A stretch of DNA of 64,000 nucleotides from JBGPGW01 sp046349515. GTDB taxonomy: Bacteria; Pseudomonadota; Alphaproteobacteria; CADEGL01. Shown one piece after another: positions 16,377 through 25,620 of the stretch; position 1 is the first letter of the stretch; every line of letters begins with the position of its first letter. The stretch is from NCBI GenBank assembly GCA_046349515.1, contig JAXMCE010000011.1, positions 46,645 to 110,644 of the forward strand, in the 5' to 3' direction. The translations under genes and the position numbers were made by a program. The notes beneath the pieces are model-generated. The model saw nothing but the letters and a program-made list of their open reading frames with translations. It had not been told where the DNA came from and searched no databases.

Positions 16377-17647
16377 CTAGATCGTGCGCATGCTCGTCGT
16401 CGACATCCAGTTGACCCGCACGCCGACGAGCGGCTGGGCGAGCTTGGGCTCCTTGCTGTCCTGCACGCCGATGTCGCGGCGCGCGGTGACGCGGATGCCG
16501 CCATGGGCCTCGATCTTGTGCTCGTGCGAGAGCCTGTGCTTGGCGAAGCGCAGGCCCAGCCACGCGGCGCCAGCGCCGAGAACCGAGAGCACCGCGAAAA
16601 GCATGCCCATCGAGAACCAGGGCTGCGGCCGTGTCGCCGTGGGCGGTGGTGCTGGCCGTGCGGGTGGCGGCTGAGGTTGCGCGACCGGCGGCTGTACCAC
16701 GGGCGGCTGGGCGACCGGAGGTTTCTCCGTCGGCGGCTTCGTCGGTGCCGGCGGGGGAGCCGCGGCCAGCGCGACCTGGACCGTCGTGCCTCTGGGCACG
16801 CGCGTGCCCGCGACCGGATACTGGTGCTCGATCGTGTCGATGCGCCCGTCGACGCCGGGCTCCCCGCTCACCGCGATCGAGAGCGAGGCCTTCTCGAGCG
16901 AAGCGCGCGCCGCCGCGGTCGAGAGCGCAACGAGCTTCGGCACGACGGCCATGGGCGCGCTCCAAACGACGAAGACCTTGGAGCCCACGGCGACCGCGGT
17001 GCCGGGGGCCGGTTGCTGCTCCTCGACCGTGTCGTCGGCCGAACTCGGCTCGGCCTTCGACGAGACGAGGCTCAAGACCGCCTGGCGCGCGAGCGAGGAG
17101 GCCTCTTCCGGCTTCCTGCCGACGAGGTCCGGGACCTTGGTCAGCACTTCCGCCGCCTTGGCCGCGACGCGCACGGTCGTGCCGACGGGCACGCGCGCGC
17201 CGGCCGGAGGCCTCTGGGCCGTGATCTGGGAGATCTGCCCCTCGGGCGGCGCCTCGACGATCGCCATGCGCAGCCGGCGCTGGGAAGACGCGCCTCGCCC
17301 TCGGCGAGCTCGAGCGTGACGACATCGGGGACGATCACGTAGGAGACCGTCGGCGGCGGGTAGGACACCGGCGGCGGGCGGCGGCGCGGCGGATTGGGGT
17401 TGTCGGTCGAATTCGTCGGCGGCGGCGGCGTCTCGCTGGTCGAGGGCGGCGGCTTGGTCGGCGTTCCTGTGCCGTCGGTACTCGGCGCACCGTCGGAGGT
17501 GCCCGGTTGCACCGAGATGTTCGGGTCGATCCGCGACACCGGTCCTTTGTACGTGGTGTTGGGATCGAGGGTGGCCGCGGACACGGCGCCGCCGCCCGCG
17601 AGGACCACGGCCCAAAGCACCGCACCGAGAAGCGTGCGAAGACTCAT
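16377..17647 (-). pseudogene. PASTA-repeat membrane protein gene with one frameshift
   Basis: From ATG 17647 the frame encodes a signal peptide (LLGAVLWAVVLAGGGAVSA), a Pro/Thr-rich segment and the start of a PASTA domain (VIVPDVVTLELAEGEA). Near 17289 one base appears missing; in the next frame the same PASTA domain continues (LRMAIVEAPPEGQISQI). Two more follow, starting VPDLVGRKPEEA and VPKLVALSTAAA. Then come a long Pro-rich linker, a transmembrane helix (about 345-368) and a tail of about 55 residues. The corrected length is about 423 residues. PASTA domains in Firmicutes and Actinobacteria sit on Ser/Thr kinases and PBPs and bind muropeptides; here there is no kinase domain. Expected topology: repeats in the periplasm, tail in the cytoplasm. 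Confidence 0.75.
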
Positions 17648-17749
17648 CGTTCCCCCACCGGATCCGAGAGCCGGAAGCGGCCTTGCCGGCCGCATTTTTG
17701 TTTATCTATACGCCCATTCGGCCATAGGCGCTATGACGCCCGTCACAGC

Positions 17750-19300
17750 CTAGACCGTGATGTCCGTATGCTGGCCGCGCTTGGGGGCCGGTGCGCGGAC
17801 GAGGAAGCAGGCGGCGACGCCAGCCATCGTGACGAGACACGACACCACCATGCTGATCGTGAGCGCGTGGACGAAGGCATCGCCCACGATCGCCTCCATC
17901 CGATTGGCAAGGTCCGGCGCCAGCGCACTCAGGCGCTCCTTCGCGTCATGAGTACCCGAGAGAAGCCCGCGGATCTCGACCTTGTCCATCGCCGAGAAGT
18001 TCACCCCTGCAGCCGTCATGTCCTGTTCGAGCTTCGCCTGCTCGAGTCCGTTGAAAAGGGCGCCCGTGACGGCGACGCCCATGACGAGGCCGAGCATGCG
18101 CAAGCTGCTGAGCACGCCCGAGGCAGCCCCCGCCTTCTCCTCCGGGATTGCCGACATGGCCGCATTGGTCGAGATGTTGTAGGCAAGCGCCTGGCCGAAG
18201 CCGGAGATGACGAGCGCCGCCACGACGAGATCGACGCCCTCCGACGGCGTCACGCCGGTGATGAAGAGAAAGGACGCCGCCACGAGCACCATGCCCACGG
18301 CCATGGGCAGGCGTACGCCCCAGAGGCGCTGCGCCCAGCCGACGAGAAGCGAGGTCGCGACGAGCGGGACCGAGAAAGTCATGAACACGGCGCCCGTGCG
18401 GTCCGGCGAGGCCCGCAGGATGTCCTGAAGATAGAGAGTCACGAAGAAGGTCAGCGACGCGAAGGCGTAGTTCGCGATGAAGCCGACCGCCGAGCCGCCG
18501 AGATAGTCGTGGCCGCGGAAGAGCGTGAACTGGACGAGCGGGTTGGCCGTCCGCTCCTCGACCACGACGAAGAGGGCGAGCAACAGAGCGCCCACGGCGA
18601 GGCTGCCGAGCACGACCGGCGAGCCGAAGCCGAGGCGGCTCGAGAGCTGGAGCCCCAGCACGATCCCGACAAACGCGGCGGTGACGAGGACGAAGCCCGG
18701 CAGGTCGATCGCGCGCGGCGCGCTCTCATCCCGCGATTCGGGCACGACCAGGAGCGTCAAGGCGATGCCCGCCGCGGCGACCGGGAGATTCACGTAGAAG
18801 AACCAGCGCCAGGACAAATCCTCGGTCAACAGGCCGCCGACGACGGGGCCGATGGCGGAACCCAAAAGGCCGATGGCGCTCCACACGCCGATGCCGTGGC
18901 CCCTCTCTTCCTTCGTGAAGGCGTTCGACACGATCGAGAGCGAGGCCGAGAACATGAGCGCCGAGGCGATGCCCTGGAGCGCGCGCCCGCCGATGAGCGC
19001 CGCCGCATCCTCGGCGAAGCCGCAGAAGGCCGAGGCCAGCGCGAAGAGCAGCGAGCCCAGGAGCACGATCCGCCGACGGCCGACGATGTCGGCCAAGCGC
19101 CCGACCGCGACGAGCGGCGCCGCGAAGCCGAGAAAGAAGCCGTTGATCGTCCATTCGAGCAGCTCGGAATCCGCGCCGAAAGCGTCCCCGATCGTCGGCA
19201 ACGCCACGATGATGCCGTAGAAGTCGATGCAGATGAGCAGCACCGGCGAGGCCATCGCCCCGACGATCCACCATTTCTGTGAACGCGGCGAAAGATTCAC
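17750..19300 (-). CDS. MFS multidrug efflux transporter, DHA2 family (14 TM)
   Basis: About 516 residues with 14 predicted membrane helices. Motif A-like GRLADIVGRRRIVLLG lies after helix 2, and a GPVVGGLL motif C-like segment follows in helix 5, as in EmrB/QacA drug:H+ antiporters. A ~60-residue loop before the last helix (FNGLEQAKLEQDM...DLANRM) is also typical of the family. The start is uncertain: GTG 19300 has GGGGGGC upstream, and GTG 19315 would add five residues. No adaptor (EmrA) or local regulator is present. Substrate unknown. Confidence 0.9.
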   Translation of the reverse strand: MNLSPRSQKWWIVGAMASPVLLICIDFYGIIVALPTIGDAFGADSELLEWTINGFFLGFAAPLVAVGRLADIVGRRRIVLLGSLLFALASAFCGFAEDAAALIGGRALQGIASALMFSASLSIVSNAFTKEERGHGIGVWSAIGLLGSAIGPVVGGLLTEDLSWRWFFYVNLPVAAAGIALTLLVVPESRDESAPRAIDLPGFVLVTAAFVGIVLGLQLSSRLGFGSPVVLGSLAVGALLLALFVVVEERTANPLVQFTLFRGHDYLGGSAVGFIANYAFASLTFFVTLYLQDILRASPDRTGAVFMTFSVPLVATSLLVGWAQRLWGVRLPMAVGMVLVAASFLFITGVTPSEGVDLVVAALVISGFGQALAYNISTNAAMSAIPEEKAGAASGVLSSLRMLGLVMGVAVTGALFNGLEQAKLEQDMTAAGVNFSAMDKVEIRGLLSGTHDAKERLSALAPDLANRMEAIVGDAFVHALTISMVVSCLVTMAGVAACFLVRAPAPKRGQHTDITV

Positions 19301-19352
19301 GGCGCTGCCCCCCACACTCGCACGCCGGCGATCAGGCGACCGCCGGGACTCG

Positions 19353-19649
19353 TCAGACGCTCGGCACGAACGAGCTCACGAACGCCTCGACTTCCGCATC
19401 CGACGCCGTCGCGTCCGCGACCACGGCGATGAGCGCACCCACGGGCACCGTCGCCCCTTCCAGCACCACGTGACGGCGGAGCACGCCCGAGACCGGCGAT
19501 TCGAGCTCGTTCGTCGACTTCTCGATCTCGATGTCGGCCACGTGCTGGCCGGTCGCGACGACCTGTCCCTCGCCGATATGCCAGGCGGCAACCGTTCCTT
19601 CCTCCATGGTGAGGCCGATCTTGGGCATGGTGAGCGCGTGAATGGTCAT
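19353..19649 (-). CDS. Stand-alone lipoyl/biotinyl-carrier domain protein
   Basis: 98 residues that are essentially one lipoyl domain. The modifiable Lys44 sits in the hairpin DIEIEKSTNELESP, preceded by the usual acidic EIE, and the N-terminus MPKIGLTMEEG is that of E2 subunits. There is no subunit-binding or acyltransferase domain. It should carry acyl groups on a swinging lipoyl arm between enzymes of a 2-oxoacid dehydrogenase-type system. E1 alpha and beta genes lie 5-7 kb away on the same strand (24602-26589), but no catalytic E2 or E3 is in the window. Confidence 0.88.
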   Translation of the reverse strand: MTIHALTMPKIGLTMEEGTVAAWHIGEGQVVATGQHVADIEIEKSTNELESPVSGVLRRHVVLEGATVPVGALIAVVADATASDAEVEAFVSSFVPSV

Positions 19650-19889
19650 TCCGGTTTCTTTCTTTGTCCTCGACGACGGGGCGACCGGCCCGGCTCCGGG
19701 CCGGCGCTTCGCTTTGAAACATTGAAGGCGACTGCCTAGCGCGCTTCGCCGCGCGCGGCAAGCGCCGCGAGGGTCGGTTTTGACATCGACCTTCGCCGGC
19801 CGCGGTGCCAGCATGGCGGATCGGTCGGGCCGGCCGCGACGGCGCCGGGACCGCCGGGCGAGTTCCATGCCGTCCATGTCGAGGAGACG

Positions 19890-20657
19890 ATGCTCAAGGG
19901 AAAGACCATATTGGTGACGGGCGCCGCCCGCGGAATGGGGGCGAGCGATGCCGAGTTCATGCTGCATCAGGGTGCGGCTGTCGTCATCACCGACATCAAC
20001 GCCGAGCTCGGGCGCGCGACGGAGAAGCGCCTCTCGAACCTCGGCCCCTGCACCTTCATGGAGCACGACGTGACCGATCCCGCGGCCTGGCAGCGCGTCG
20101 TCGCGGCCACGATCGCGAAACACGGCCAGCTCGACGCGCTCGTCAACAACGCCGGCCTCGGCGGGCGGGCGTCCATCGAATCCACGTCGCTCGAGACCTG
20201 GCGGAAGGCGCTCGACGTCAACGCGACCGGGGTCTTCCTCGGCATGCAATCCGTCTTCCCCCACATGAAGGAGAGGCGACGCGGCTCGATCGTCAACATC
20301 GCCTCGATGAGCGGGCTCGTGGCGGCGCGCTATCCCAACGTCGAGCTCACGCCCAATGCGGGCTACTACACGGCCAAGGCCGGGGTGGTCGTACTGACCA
20401 AGCTCGGCGCGACGCAGTTCGGGCCCCACGGCGTGCGCGTCAACGCTGTCTGCCCCGGCGTCATCAAGACGGACATGTCGGCCGACTCCTTCGCCGATCC
20501 CGAGCGCGTCGCGTTCTTCAAGGCCGTCATCCCCTTCGATCGCGTGGGCGCGCCGGCCGATGTCGCCCACGCCGTCGCGTTCCTGGCATCCGACCTCTCG
20601 GGCTTCATCAACGGCGTGGCGCTCCCGGTCGATGGCGGCCAGACCGCGAAGTCGTGA
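19890..20657 (+). CDS. Classical short-chain dehydrogenase/reductase
   Basis: 255-residue SDR with an intact active site: cofactor loop TGAARGMG (10-17), NNAG near 87-90, a catalytic Ser in NIASMSG and YYTAK (about 158-162). The sequence after the first beta strands (ITDINAEL) has Asp at the end of strand 2, favouring NAD(H). It is probably a 3-hydroxyacyl or secondary-alcohol dehydrogenase. It is convergent with the acyl-CoA ligase gene 34 bp downstream. The substrate cannot be assigned. Confidence 0.9.
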   Translation: MLKGKTILVTGAARGMGASDAEFMLHQGAAVVITDINAELGRATEKRLSNLGPCTFMEHDVTDPAAWQRVVAATIAKHGQLDALVNNAGLGGRASIESTSLETWRKALDVNATGVFLGMQSVFPHMKERRRGSIVNIASMSGLVAARYPNVELTPNAGYYTAKAGVVVLTKLGATQFGPHGVRVNAVCPGVIKTDMSADSFADPERVAFFKAVIPFDRVGAPADVAHAVAFLASDLSGFINGVALPVDGGQTAKS

Positions 20658-20691
20658 GGGGGAAATAGCGCGAGCGTCGGTGGGGGCGCCC

Positions 20692-22206
20692 TCACCGCTC
20701 CGCGATCTGGATCGGCTGGTTCATCAGGCGGTCGCGGAGCACGCGCTTCAGCACCTTGCCCGACGGATTGCGCGGCAGCGCCTCGATGAGGCTCAACTGC
20801 CGCGGCACCTTGAAGCTCGCGAGGTGCTCGCGGCAGTGGCGCGCGAGGTCGGCGAGCGACAGCGCCGCCCCCTCGTTCAAGACCACGACCGCGACCGGCC
20901 GCTCGCCCCAGAGCGGATCGGGCAGGCCCACGACCGCGCATTCGCGCACCTCGGGGAGCTCGTAGATCACGCGCTCGACCTCGGATGAGGCGATGTTCTC
21001 CCCGCCCGAGATGATCATGTCCTTCTTGCGATCGGTGATGTAGAGGAAGCCCTCCTCGTCGAGATAGCCCACATCGCCCGTGCGGAACCAGGCGCCGAAG
21101 AAGCTGGCCTTCGTCTTGGCCTCGTCGCGCCAGTAGCCCTCCGTCACCTTGGGGCCGCGGAGGCAGATCTCGCCCTCCTTGCCCGCAGGCAAGGAGACGC
21201 CCTCCTCGTCCGCGATGCGCACCTCGACATGGGCGAGCGCGCGGCCGGTCGAGCCGATCTTCTCGAGCTCGCGCCCCGCTTCCATGAGCGTGTCGCCGCC
21301 GCAGCTTTCGGTGAGGCCGTAGCCGTCGACGAAGCGCCCCAACGGGAACAACTCGCGGAAGGCGCGGATGCGCGCCTCGGGCGTCTTCTCGCCCCCGCCG
21401 ACGCACCATTTGAGCGAGCGCGTGTTGAACTGCCCCCGGTAGTCGAGCGCGCGGCCCAACATCACCGGCGCCATCCACGAGCAGGTCAGATGGTCGCGCT
21501 CGATGGAGGCCAGCGCCTCCTCCGGATCGAAGTCGCGCAAGATGGACATGGTGCCGCCAACACTGAGCACGGCCGTGCCGGGGAGATCGAAGGCGCCCAC
21601 ATGGTAGAGAGGCGCCGCGGCGAGCAGCTTGTCCTCGGCGGTGATGTTCAGATGGATGATCTGGTCCAGATTCTTCCAGTAGTAGTTGGCATAGGTGTGG
21701 CGCACGCCCTTCGGGTGGTCGGTCGTGCCCGAGGTGTACATGAGGCGGAAGAGATCGCCGGGCGACCGCGCGTGGCAGGGCACGGGCGCGCGGTCGAAGC
21801 CGGCGATGACGCGGGAATCGCGCTGGGCGTTGTGGTCGAGGAGCACGATGTCGGTCGCGGCCCCCTCGACGACGGCGCCAAGCTCGGAATCGGCCAGGAG
21901 CAGCTTGGCCTCGGCGTTCGACACGATGTAGGCCACCTCCTCCGACGCGAGCCGGTAGTTGACCGGCAGGAACACGGCGCCGAGATGACTCGTCGCGAAG
22001 GCGATGTCGAGGAAAGCCGCGCTGTTCTTCATGAACACCGCGACCACGTCGTCGGGCCCGATGCCGCGCGCGGCGAGCCAGCCGGCGAGGCGCTGGATGC
22101 GGTCCCAGAACTGGCCGTAGCTGATGCGCTGGCCGTCATAGAGGATGGCGATGCGCTCCGGCGCGCGGAGCGCGTGGTAGCGGATGTAGGACGAGAGATT
22201 TACCAT
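20692..22206 (-). CDS. AMP-dependent acyl-CoA synthetase / ligase (ANL superfamily)
   Basis: 504-residue adenylate-forming enzyme. The ATP-binding P-loop is YTSGTTDHPKG (around residue 157), the A5-like motif is DGYGLTESCGGD, the hinge/A8 region is WFRTGDVGYLDEEGFLYITDRKKD, and the A10 lysine is in PRNPSGKVLKR. This set fits fatty or aromatic acyl-CoA synthetases, which activate a carboxylate with ATP and load it onto CoA. ATG 22206 was used because homology-like sequence begins there; the in-frame upstream 64 residues overlap the divergent promoter region. Substrate unknown. Confidence 0.92.
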   Translation of the reverse strand: MVNLSSYIRYHALRAPERIAILYDGQRISYGQFWDRIQRLAGWLAARGIGPDDVVAVFMKNSAAFLDIAFATSHLGAVFLPVNYRLASEEVAYIVSNAEAKLLLADSELGAVVEGAATDIVLLDHNAQRDSRVIAGFDRAPVPCHARSPGDLFRLMYTSGTTDHPKGVRHTYANYYWKNLDQIIHLNITAEDKLLAAAPLYHVGAFDLPGTAVLSVGGTMSILRDFDPEEALASIERDHLTCSWMAPVMLGRALDYRGQFNTRSLKWCVGGGEKTPEARIRAFRELFPLGRFVDGYGLTESCGGDTLMEAGRELEKIGSTGRALAHVEVRIADEEGVSLPAGKEGEICLRGPKVTEGYWRDEAKTKASFFGAWFRTGDVGYLDEEGFLYITDRKKDMIISGGENIASSEVERVIYELPEVRECAVVGLPDPLWGERPVAVVVLNEGAALSLADLARHCREHLASFKVPRQLSLIEALPRNPSGKVLKRVLRDRLMNQPIQIAER

Positions 22207-22448
22207 TCCGCTCACACCTTCTTCTTGAGGGGGCTCCTCGAGGGGGACTGGGCCGCCTGGGGCGAGGCGCGGTTCCAGGTCAAGACGCCAATCCTCCGCG
22301 ACAAGGCATGCCGGCCGCAAGTATGCTGCGCCGCCTTGCGGCGCGACAGGCTCGGAAGGGGTCTCATTCGGCGTGTCCGCCTGCCCCGCAGCCGCCATCC
22401 GCGGGCCATCCGCCCGGTATCACAGATCAAGCAGGGGATTCCTCGACC

Positions 22449-23591
22449 ATGACTCAGCGCTCCCTCACCACGCTTGTCGTTCAGTCGGATCATTTCGTCG
22501 ACGGGCGCACGGGCGCGATCGTCCCCTCCATTCAACCGTCGACCACGTTCGCGCGCGACGAGAACTACGAGCTCGTCGGGGGCATCCGTTACGGACGGTA
22601 CGGAAATCCCACCTGCATTCAGGCGGAGCAACTTCTGGCGAAGCTCGAAGGCGGCGCCGAGGCACGCCTTTTCGGCTCGGGCCTCGCGGCCACGACCGCG
22701 CTTCTCGAGACCATAAAGGCCGGACAGCACATCGTCGCGCCGCGGGTCATGTATCACGGCGCACAAAAATGGATGCGGCGCTTGGCGGAAACCCGCGGGA
22801 TCGAGCTCACGCTCTTCGACCAGACGGACCCCAAGGCGCTCGGTGCCGCCATCCGCAAGAACACGGCCCTCGTGTGGATCGAGCCGATCGTCAACCCGAC
22901 CTGGGACGTGATCGACATCAGGGACGCGGCGGCGCGGGTTCACGGCGTCGGCGGCATCCTCTGTGTCGACGGCAGCGTGGCACCCCCTGTCACGACGCGG
23001 CCGCTCGAGCTCGGCGCCGACATCGTCTTCCACTCGGCATCGAAATACTTGAACGGCCACGGCGACGTGCTCGCCGGCGTTCTCATCACGAAACAGGCGA
23101 ACGACCGGTGGGACGAAATCAACACGATCCGAAACCTGTCCGGCGCAGTCCTCGGCCCCTTCGAGGCCTGGCTCCTCATCAGAGGGCTCAGGACATTGTT
23201 CCTCCGCTTCGAACGGGCATCCGCGAATGCCTTGGCCTTCGCGCAGCACTTCGTCGGCCATCCTCTCGTCGAGACGGTGATCTATCCGGGCCTCCCCACC
23301 CATCCACGCCACGAGCTGGCCAAGCGGCAAATGCAGAACGGATTCGGCGGCATGCTCTCCCTCTGCGTGCGCGGCACGGCGGAGGATGCGCAGACCGTCG
23401 CCGCGAGCCTGCGGGTCTTTCTCGTGGGCGCGTCCTTGGGCGGTGTCGAGAGTCTTGTCGAACACCGGGCCTCGGTCGAGGGTCCCGACAGCGTGGTTCC
23501 GAAAAATCTGCTGCGATTCTCGGTCGGGATCGAGCCGGTCGACGAACTCATCGCCGATGTGGAGCAGGCCTTGGCCAAACTGAAGCCGTGA
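22449..23591 (+). CDS. Cys/Met-metabolism PLP enzyme (cystathionine beta-lyase-like)
   Basis: 380-residue fold-type I PLP enzyme of the trans-sulfuration family. The Schiff-base lysine is K199 in FHSASKYLNGHGD, the phosphate-binding region includes FGSGLAATTALL, and RYGRYGNPT near residue 44 is the usual substrate-cofactor loop. Members cleave or form C-S bonds (cystathionine beta- or gamma-lyase, gamma-synthase, methionine gamma-lyase). The exact reaction is not resolved by the visible motifs. ATG 22449 was chosen as the first start followed by family sequence. An EamA exporter gene begins 41 bp after its stop and may be co-transcribed. Confidence 0.9.
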   Translation: MTQRSLTTLVVQSDHFVDGRTGAIVPSIQPSTTFARDENYELVGGIRYGRYGNPTCIQAEQLLAKLEGGAEARLFGSGLAATTALLETIKAGQHIVAPRVMYHGAQKWMRRLAETRGIELTLFDQTDPKALGAAIRKNTALVWIEPIVNPTWDVIDIRDAAARVHGVGGILCVDGSVAPPVTTRPLELGADIVFHSASKYLNGHGDVLAGVLITKQANDRWDEINTIRNLSGAVLGPFEAWLLIRGLRTLFLRFERASANALAFAQHFVGHPLVETVIYPGLPTHPRHELAKRQMQNGFGGMLSLCVRGTAEDAQTVAASLRVFLVGASLGGVESLVEHRASVEGPDSVVPKNLLRFSVGIEPVDELIADVEQALAKLKP

Positions 23592-23631
23592 CCGCCGGGA
23601 CGCCCATCACGAGACGACAGCCGAGCGCGTC

Positions 23632-24534
23632 ATGAACGATCGAATTTCCGCTGACGGACACCCCATCGCGACATCGCACAGGCCTGCGATGGCCGCTCAG
23701 CTCGCCATGACGAGCTTCGTCTTGCTTTGGGCGAGCGCCGCCATCGTCTCGCGCTGGGGATTGAACCACGGCTCGGCTTCGGCCCTGCTGTTCGTCCGAT
23801 TTGGCATCGCGCTGTCCACGCTCCTCCTCCTGGGCCTCGCGAGGCGGCGATGGCTGCCGGCTCCGGGGACGCGACGGCAGGTCGCGGCGACCGGCCTCCT
23901 GATCATCGGCGGCTATTCCCTCTGCTACTTCGAGGCCATGTCGCGCGGCATCACGCCGGGCCTGCTTGCGACCCTCCTCGGCATTCAACCCATCCTCACG
24001 CTGTTTCTCATCGAACGGCGCTTCAGCCCCTTGCGCCTCGCAGGCCTCCTGCTCGCCCTCGGCGGCCTGATGTTGGTCGTGTATCAGAGCTTGGTCGTCT
24101 CCGGCTTCGATCCCGCCGGGATGTTGCTCGCGTTCGGCGCGCTCGCGTCCATGACGGTTGGCGCCATCTTGCAGAAGCGGGTGCAACAACCACCCTCCGA
24201 TGTCTTGCCGTTGCAATACGCGGTGGCGCTTGCGGCCTGCCTCGTCGTCGCGCCTTTTCATTCCGTCGCGTTCGAGCGCTCGCTCGACTTTTTCGGCCCG
24301 GCGATCTGGCTCGGGCTCATCGTGTCGGTGGTGGCCCAACTGCTCTTGTATCGCCTGATACGGAGGGGAAATCTCGTCAACGTCACCAGCCTGTTCTATC
24401 TGGTGCCGGCGGTGACGGCGCTCTTGGATTACCTGCTTCTCGGCAATCTGCTCCCCAGGCAAAGCATCATCGGCATGGTCGCCATCTTGGCCGGCGTGGC
24501 GCTGGTCTTCAGGCACGGGCCCGCGTCGAAATGA
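23632..24534 (+). CDS. EamA/DMT-family transporter
   Basis: 300-residue membrane protein with about ten helices arranged as two EamA repeats (LLWASAAIVSRWGLNHG... and MLLAFGALASMTVGAILQK...). The drug/metabolite transporter superfamily often exports amino acids or related metabolites. Placement right after a sulfur-amino-acid PLP enzyme suggests, but does not show, export of an amino-acid derivative. Convergent with the E1 beta gene. Confidence 0.9.
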   Translation: MNDRISADGHPIATSHRPAMAAQLAMTSFVLLWASAAIVSRWGLNHGSASALLFVRFGIALSTLLLLGLARRRWLPAPGTRRQVAATGLLIIGGYSLCYFEAMSRGITPGLLATLLGIQPILTLFLIERRFSPLRLAGLLLALGGLMLVVYQSLVVSGFDPAGMLLAFGALASMTVGAILQKRVQQPPSDVLPLQYAVALAACLVVAPFHSVAFERSLDFFGPAIWLGLIVSVVAQLLLYRLIRRGNLVNVTSLFYLVPAVTALLDYLLLGNLLPRQSIIGMVAILAGVALVFRHGPASK

Positions 24535-24601
24535 CGGGACGGGAGGTCGTCGGGTCCGGTCCAGGGAGCGATGGCCCGCTCCTCCACCGCCTCCCGCCTG
24601 C

Positions 24602-25609
24602 CTAGGCCCTGACAGCGCGCGCGGCCTCCGCGATCTTCTCCGCGTTGGGAATGTAGAGATCCTCGAGCGGTGCCGCGAAGGGCACCGGCACGTGCGGGGG
24701 CGAGACCATCTTCACCGGCGCCTTCAAATCGTGCCACGCCTCGCTCGCCGCGAGCGCCGCGATGTCGGTCGCCATGTTGCAGCGCGGGCTCGCCTCGTCC
24801 ACCACGACGAGCCGCCCGGTCTTCTTCACGCTCGAGAGAATCGAGTCCCGGTCCAAGGGCGAGGTCGTGCGCGGATCGATGATCTCGCACGACATGCCGT
24901 CCTTGGCGAGGGAGTCCGCCGCCTTCACAGCCATCTGCACCATGCGGCCGATCGCAACGATCGTGACGTCCTTCCCTTCGCGCACGACGTTCGCCTTGCC
25001 GAACGGGATTGCATAGGCCTCGTCCGGCACCTCGGCACGCTGCCCGAGCATCGCCTTGTGCTCGAAGAACAGCACGGGGTCGTCGTCGCGGATCGCGCTG
25101 ATGAGAAGACCCTTGGCTTCGTATGCGTTCGAGGGGATCGCGACCTTGAGGCCCGGAAGGTGCGTGAAGATCGGATAGAGACATTGCGAGTGCTGGGCGC
25201 CCGCGCGGAAGCCAGCGCCGTAGAGCATGCGGAGGACGAGGGGCAGCTTCGCCTTGCCGCCGAACATGTACCGGATCTTGGCGATCTGGTTCATGATCTG
25301 GTCGAAGCAGACGCCGGCAAAATCGACGAACATGACTTCGGCGACGGGACGGAGGCCGGTCATGGCCGCACCCGCCGCGGCCCCCACGAAGGCGGACTCC
25401 GAGATCGGCGTGTCGAGGACGCGGGCCGCGCCGAACTGCTTGGTGAGCCCCCGCGTCATGCCGAAGGGGCCGCCCCAGGCCTCGTCCAATCCGGCCGAGC
25501 CGCCGCGGCCGCCCGCGACATCCTCGCCGATGACGATGACGCGGGAGTCCCGCTCCATCTCCTGCTTCAAGGCCTCGTTGATCGCCGTGCGGAACGTCTT
25601 GGCGGGCAT
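24602..25609 (-). CDS. 2-oxoacid/acetoin dehydrogenase E1 component, beta subunit
   Basis: 335-residue transketolase-like beta subunit. It begins with the usual TFRTAINEALKQEMERD, then VIVIGEDVAGGRGG, with LDTPISESAFVGAAAGAAMTG and the C-terminal transketolase domain (VTIVAIGRMVQMAVKAADSL). With the alpha subunit it forms the alpha2beta2 thiamine-diphosphate E1 that decarboxylates a 2-oxo acid or cleaves acetoin and passes the acyl group to a lipoyl carrier. GAGGAG precedes the ATG at 25609. The alpha gene ends 11 bp upstream. The lipoyl protein at 19353-19649 is a candidate acceptor. Confidence 0.93.
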   Translation of the reverse strand: MPAKTFRTAINEALKQEMERDSRVIVIGEDVAGGRGGSAGLDEAWGGPFGMTRGLTKQFGAARVLDTPISESAFVGAAAGAAMTGLRPVAEVMFVDFAGVCFDQIMNQIAKIRYMFGGKAKLPLVLRMLYGAGFRAGAQHSQCLYPIFTHLPGLKVAIPSNAYEAKGLLISAIRDDDPVLFFEHKAMLGQRAEVPDEAYAIPFGKANVVREGKDVTIVAIGRMVQMAVKAADSLAKDGMSCEIIDPRTTSPLDRDSILSSVKKTGRLVVVDEASPRCNMATDIAALAASEAWHDLKAPVKMVSPPHVPVPFAAPLEDLYIPNAEKIAEAARAVRA

Positions 25610-25620
25610 GGCGGCGCTCC

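Noticed and set aside
15973..17325. A 450-codon frame across the PASTA and hypothetical genes
   Set aside because: Mostly Arg-rich shadow; only its last ~18 codons before the frameshift are real sequence of the broken gene.
22207..22448. Possible SAM riboswitch ahead of the PLP enzyme
   Set aside because: No recognisable SAM-I or SAM-II core in the leader; the region is GC-rich and shared with the divergent ligase gene.
24535..24601. Short inverted repeat (GGAGCG/CGCTCC) between EamA and E1 beta
   Set aside because: Only a 6-bp stem without a U-tract; not convincing as a terminator.
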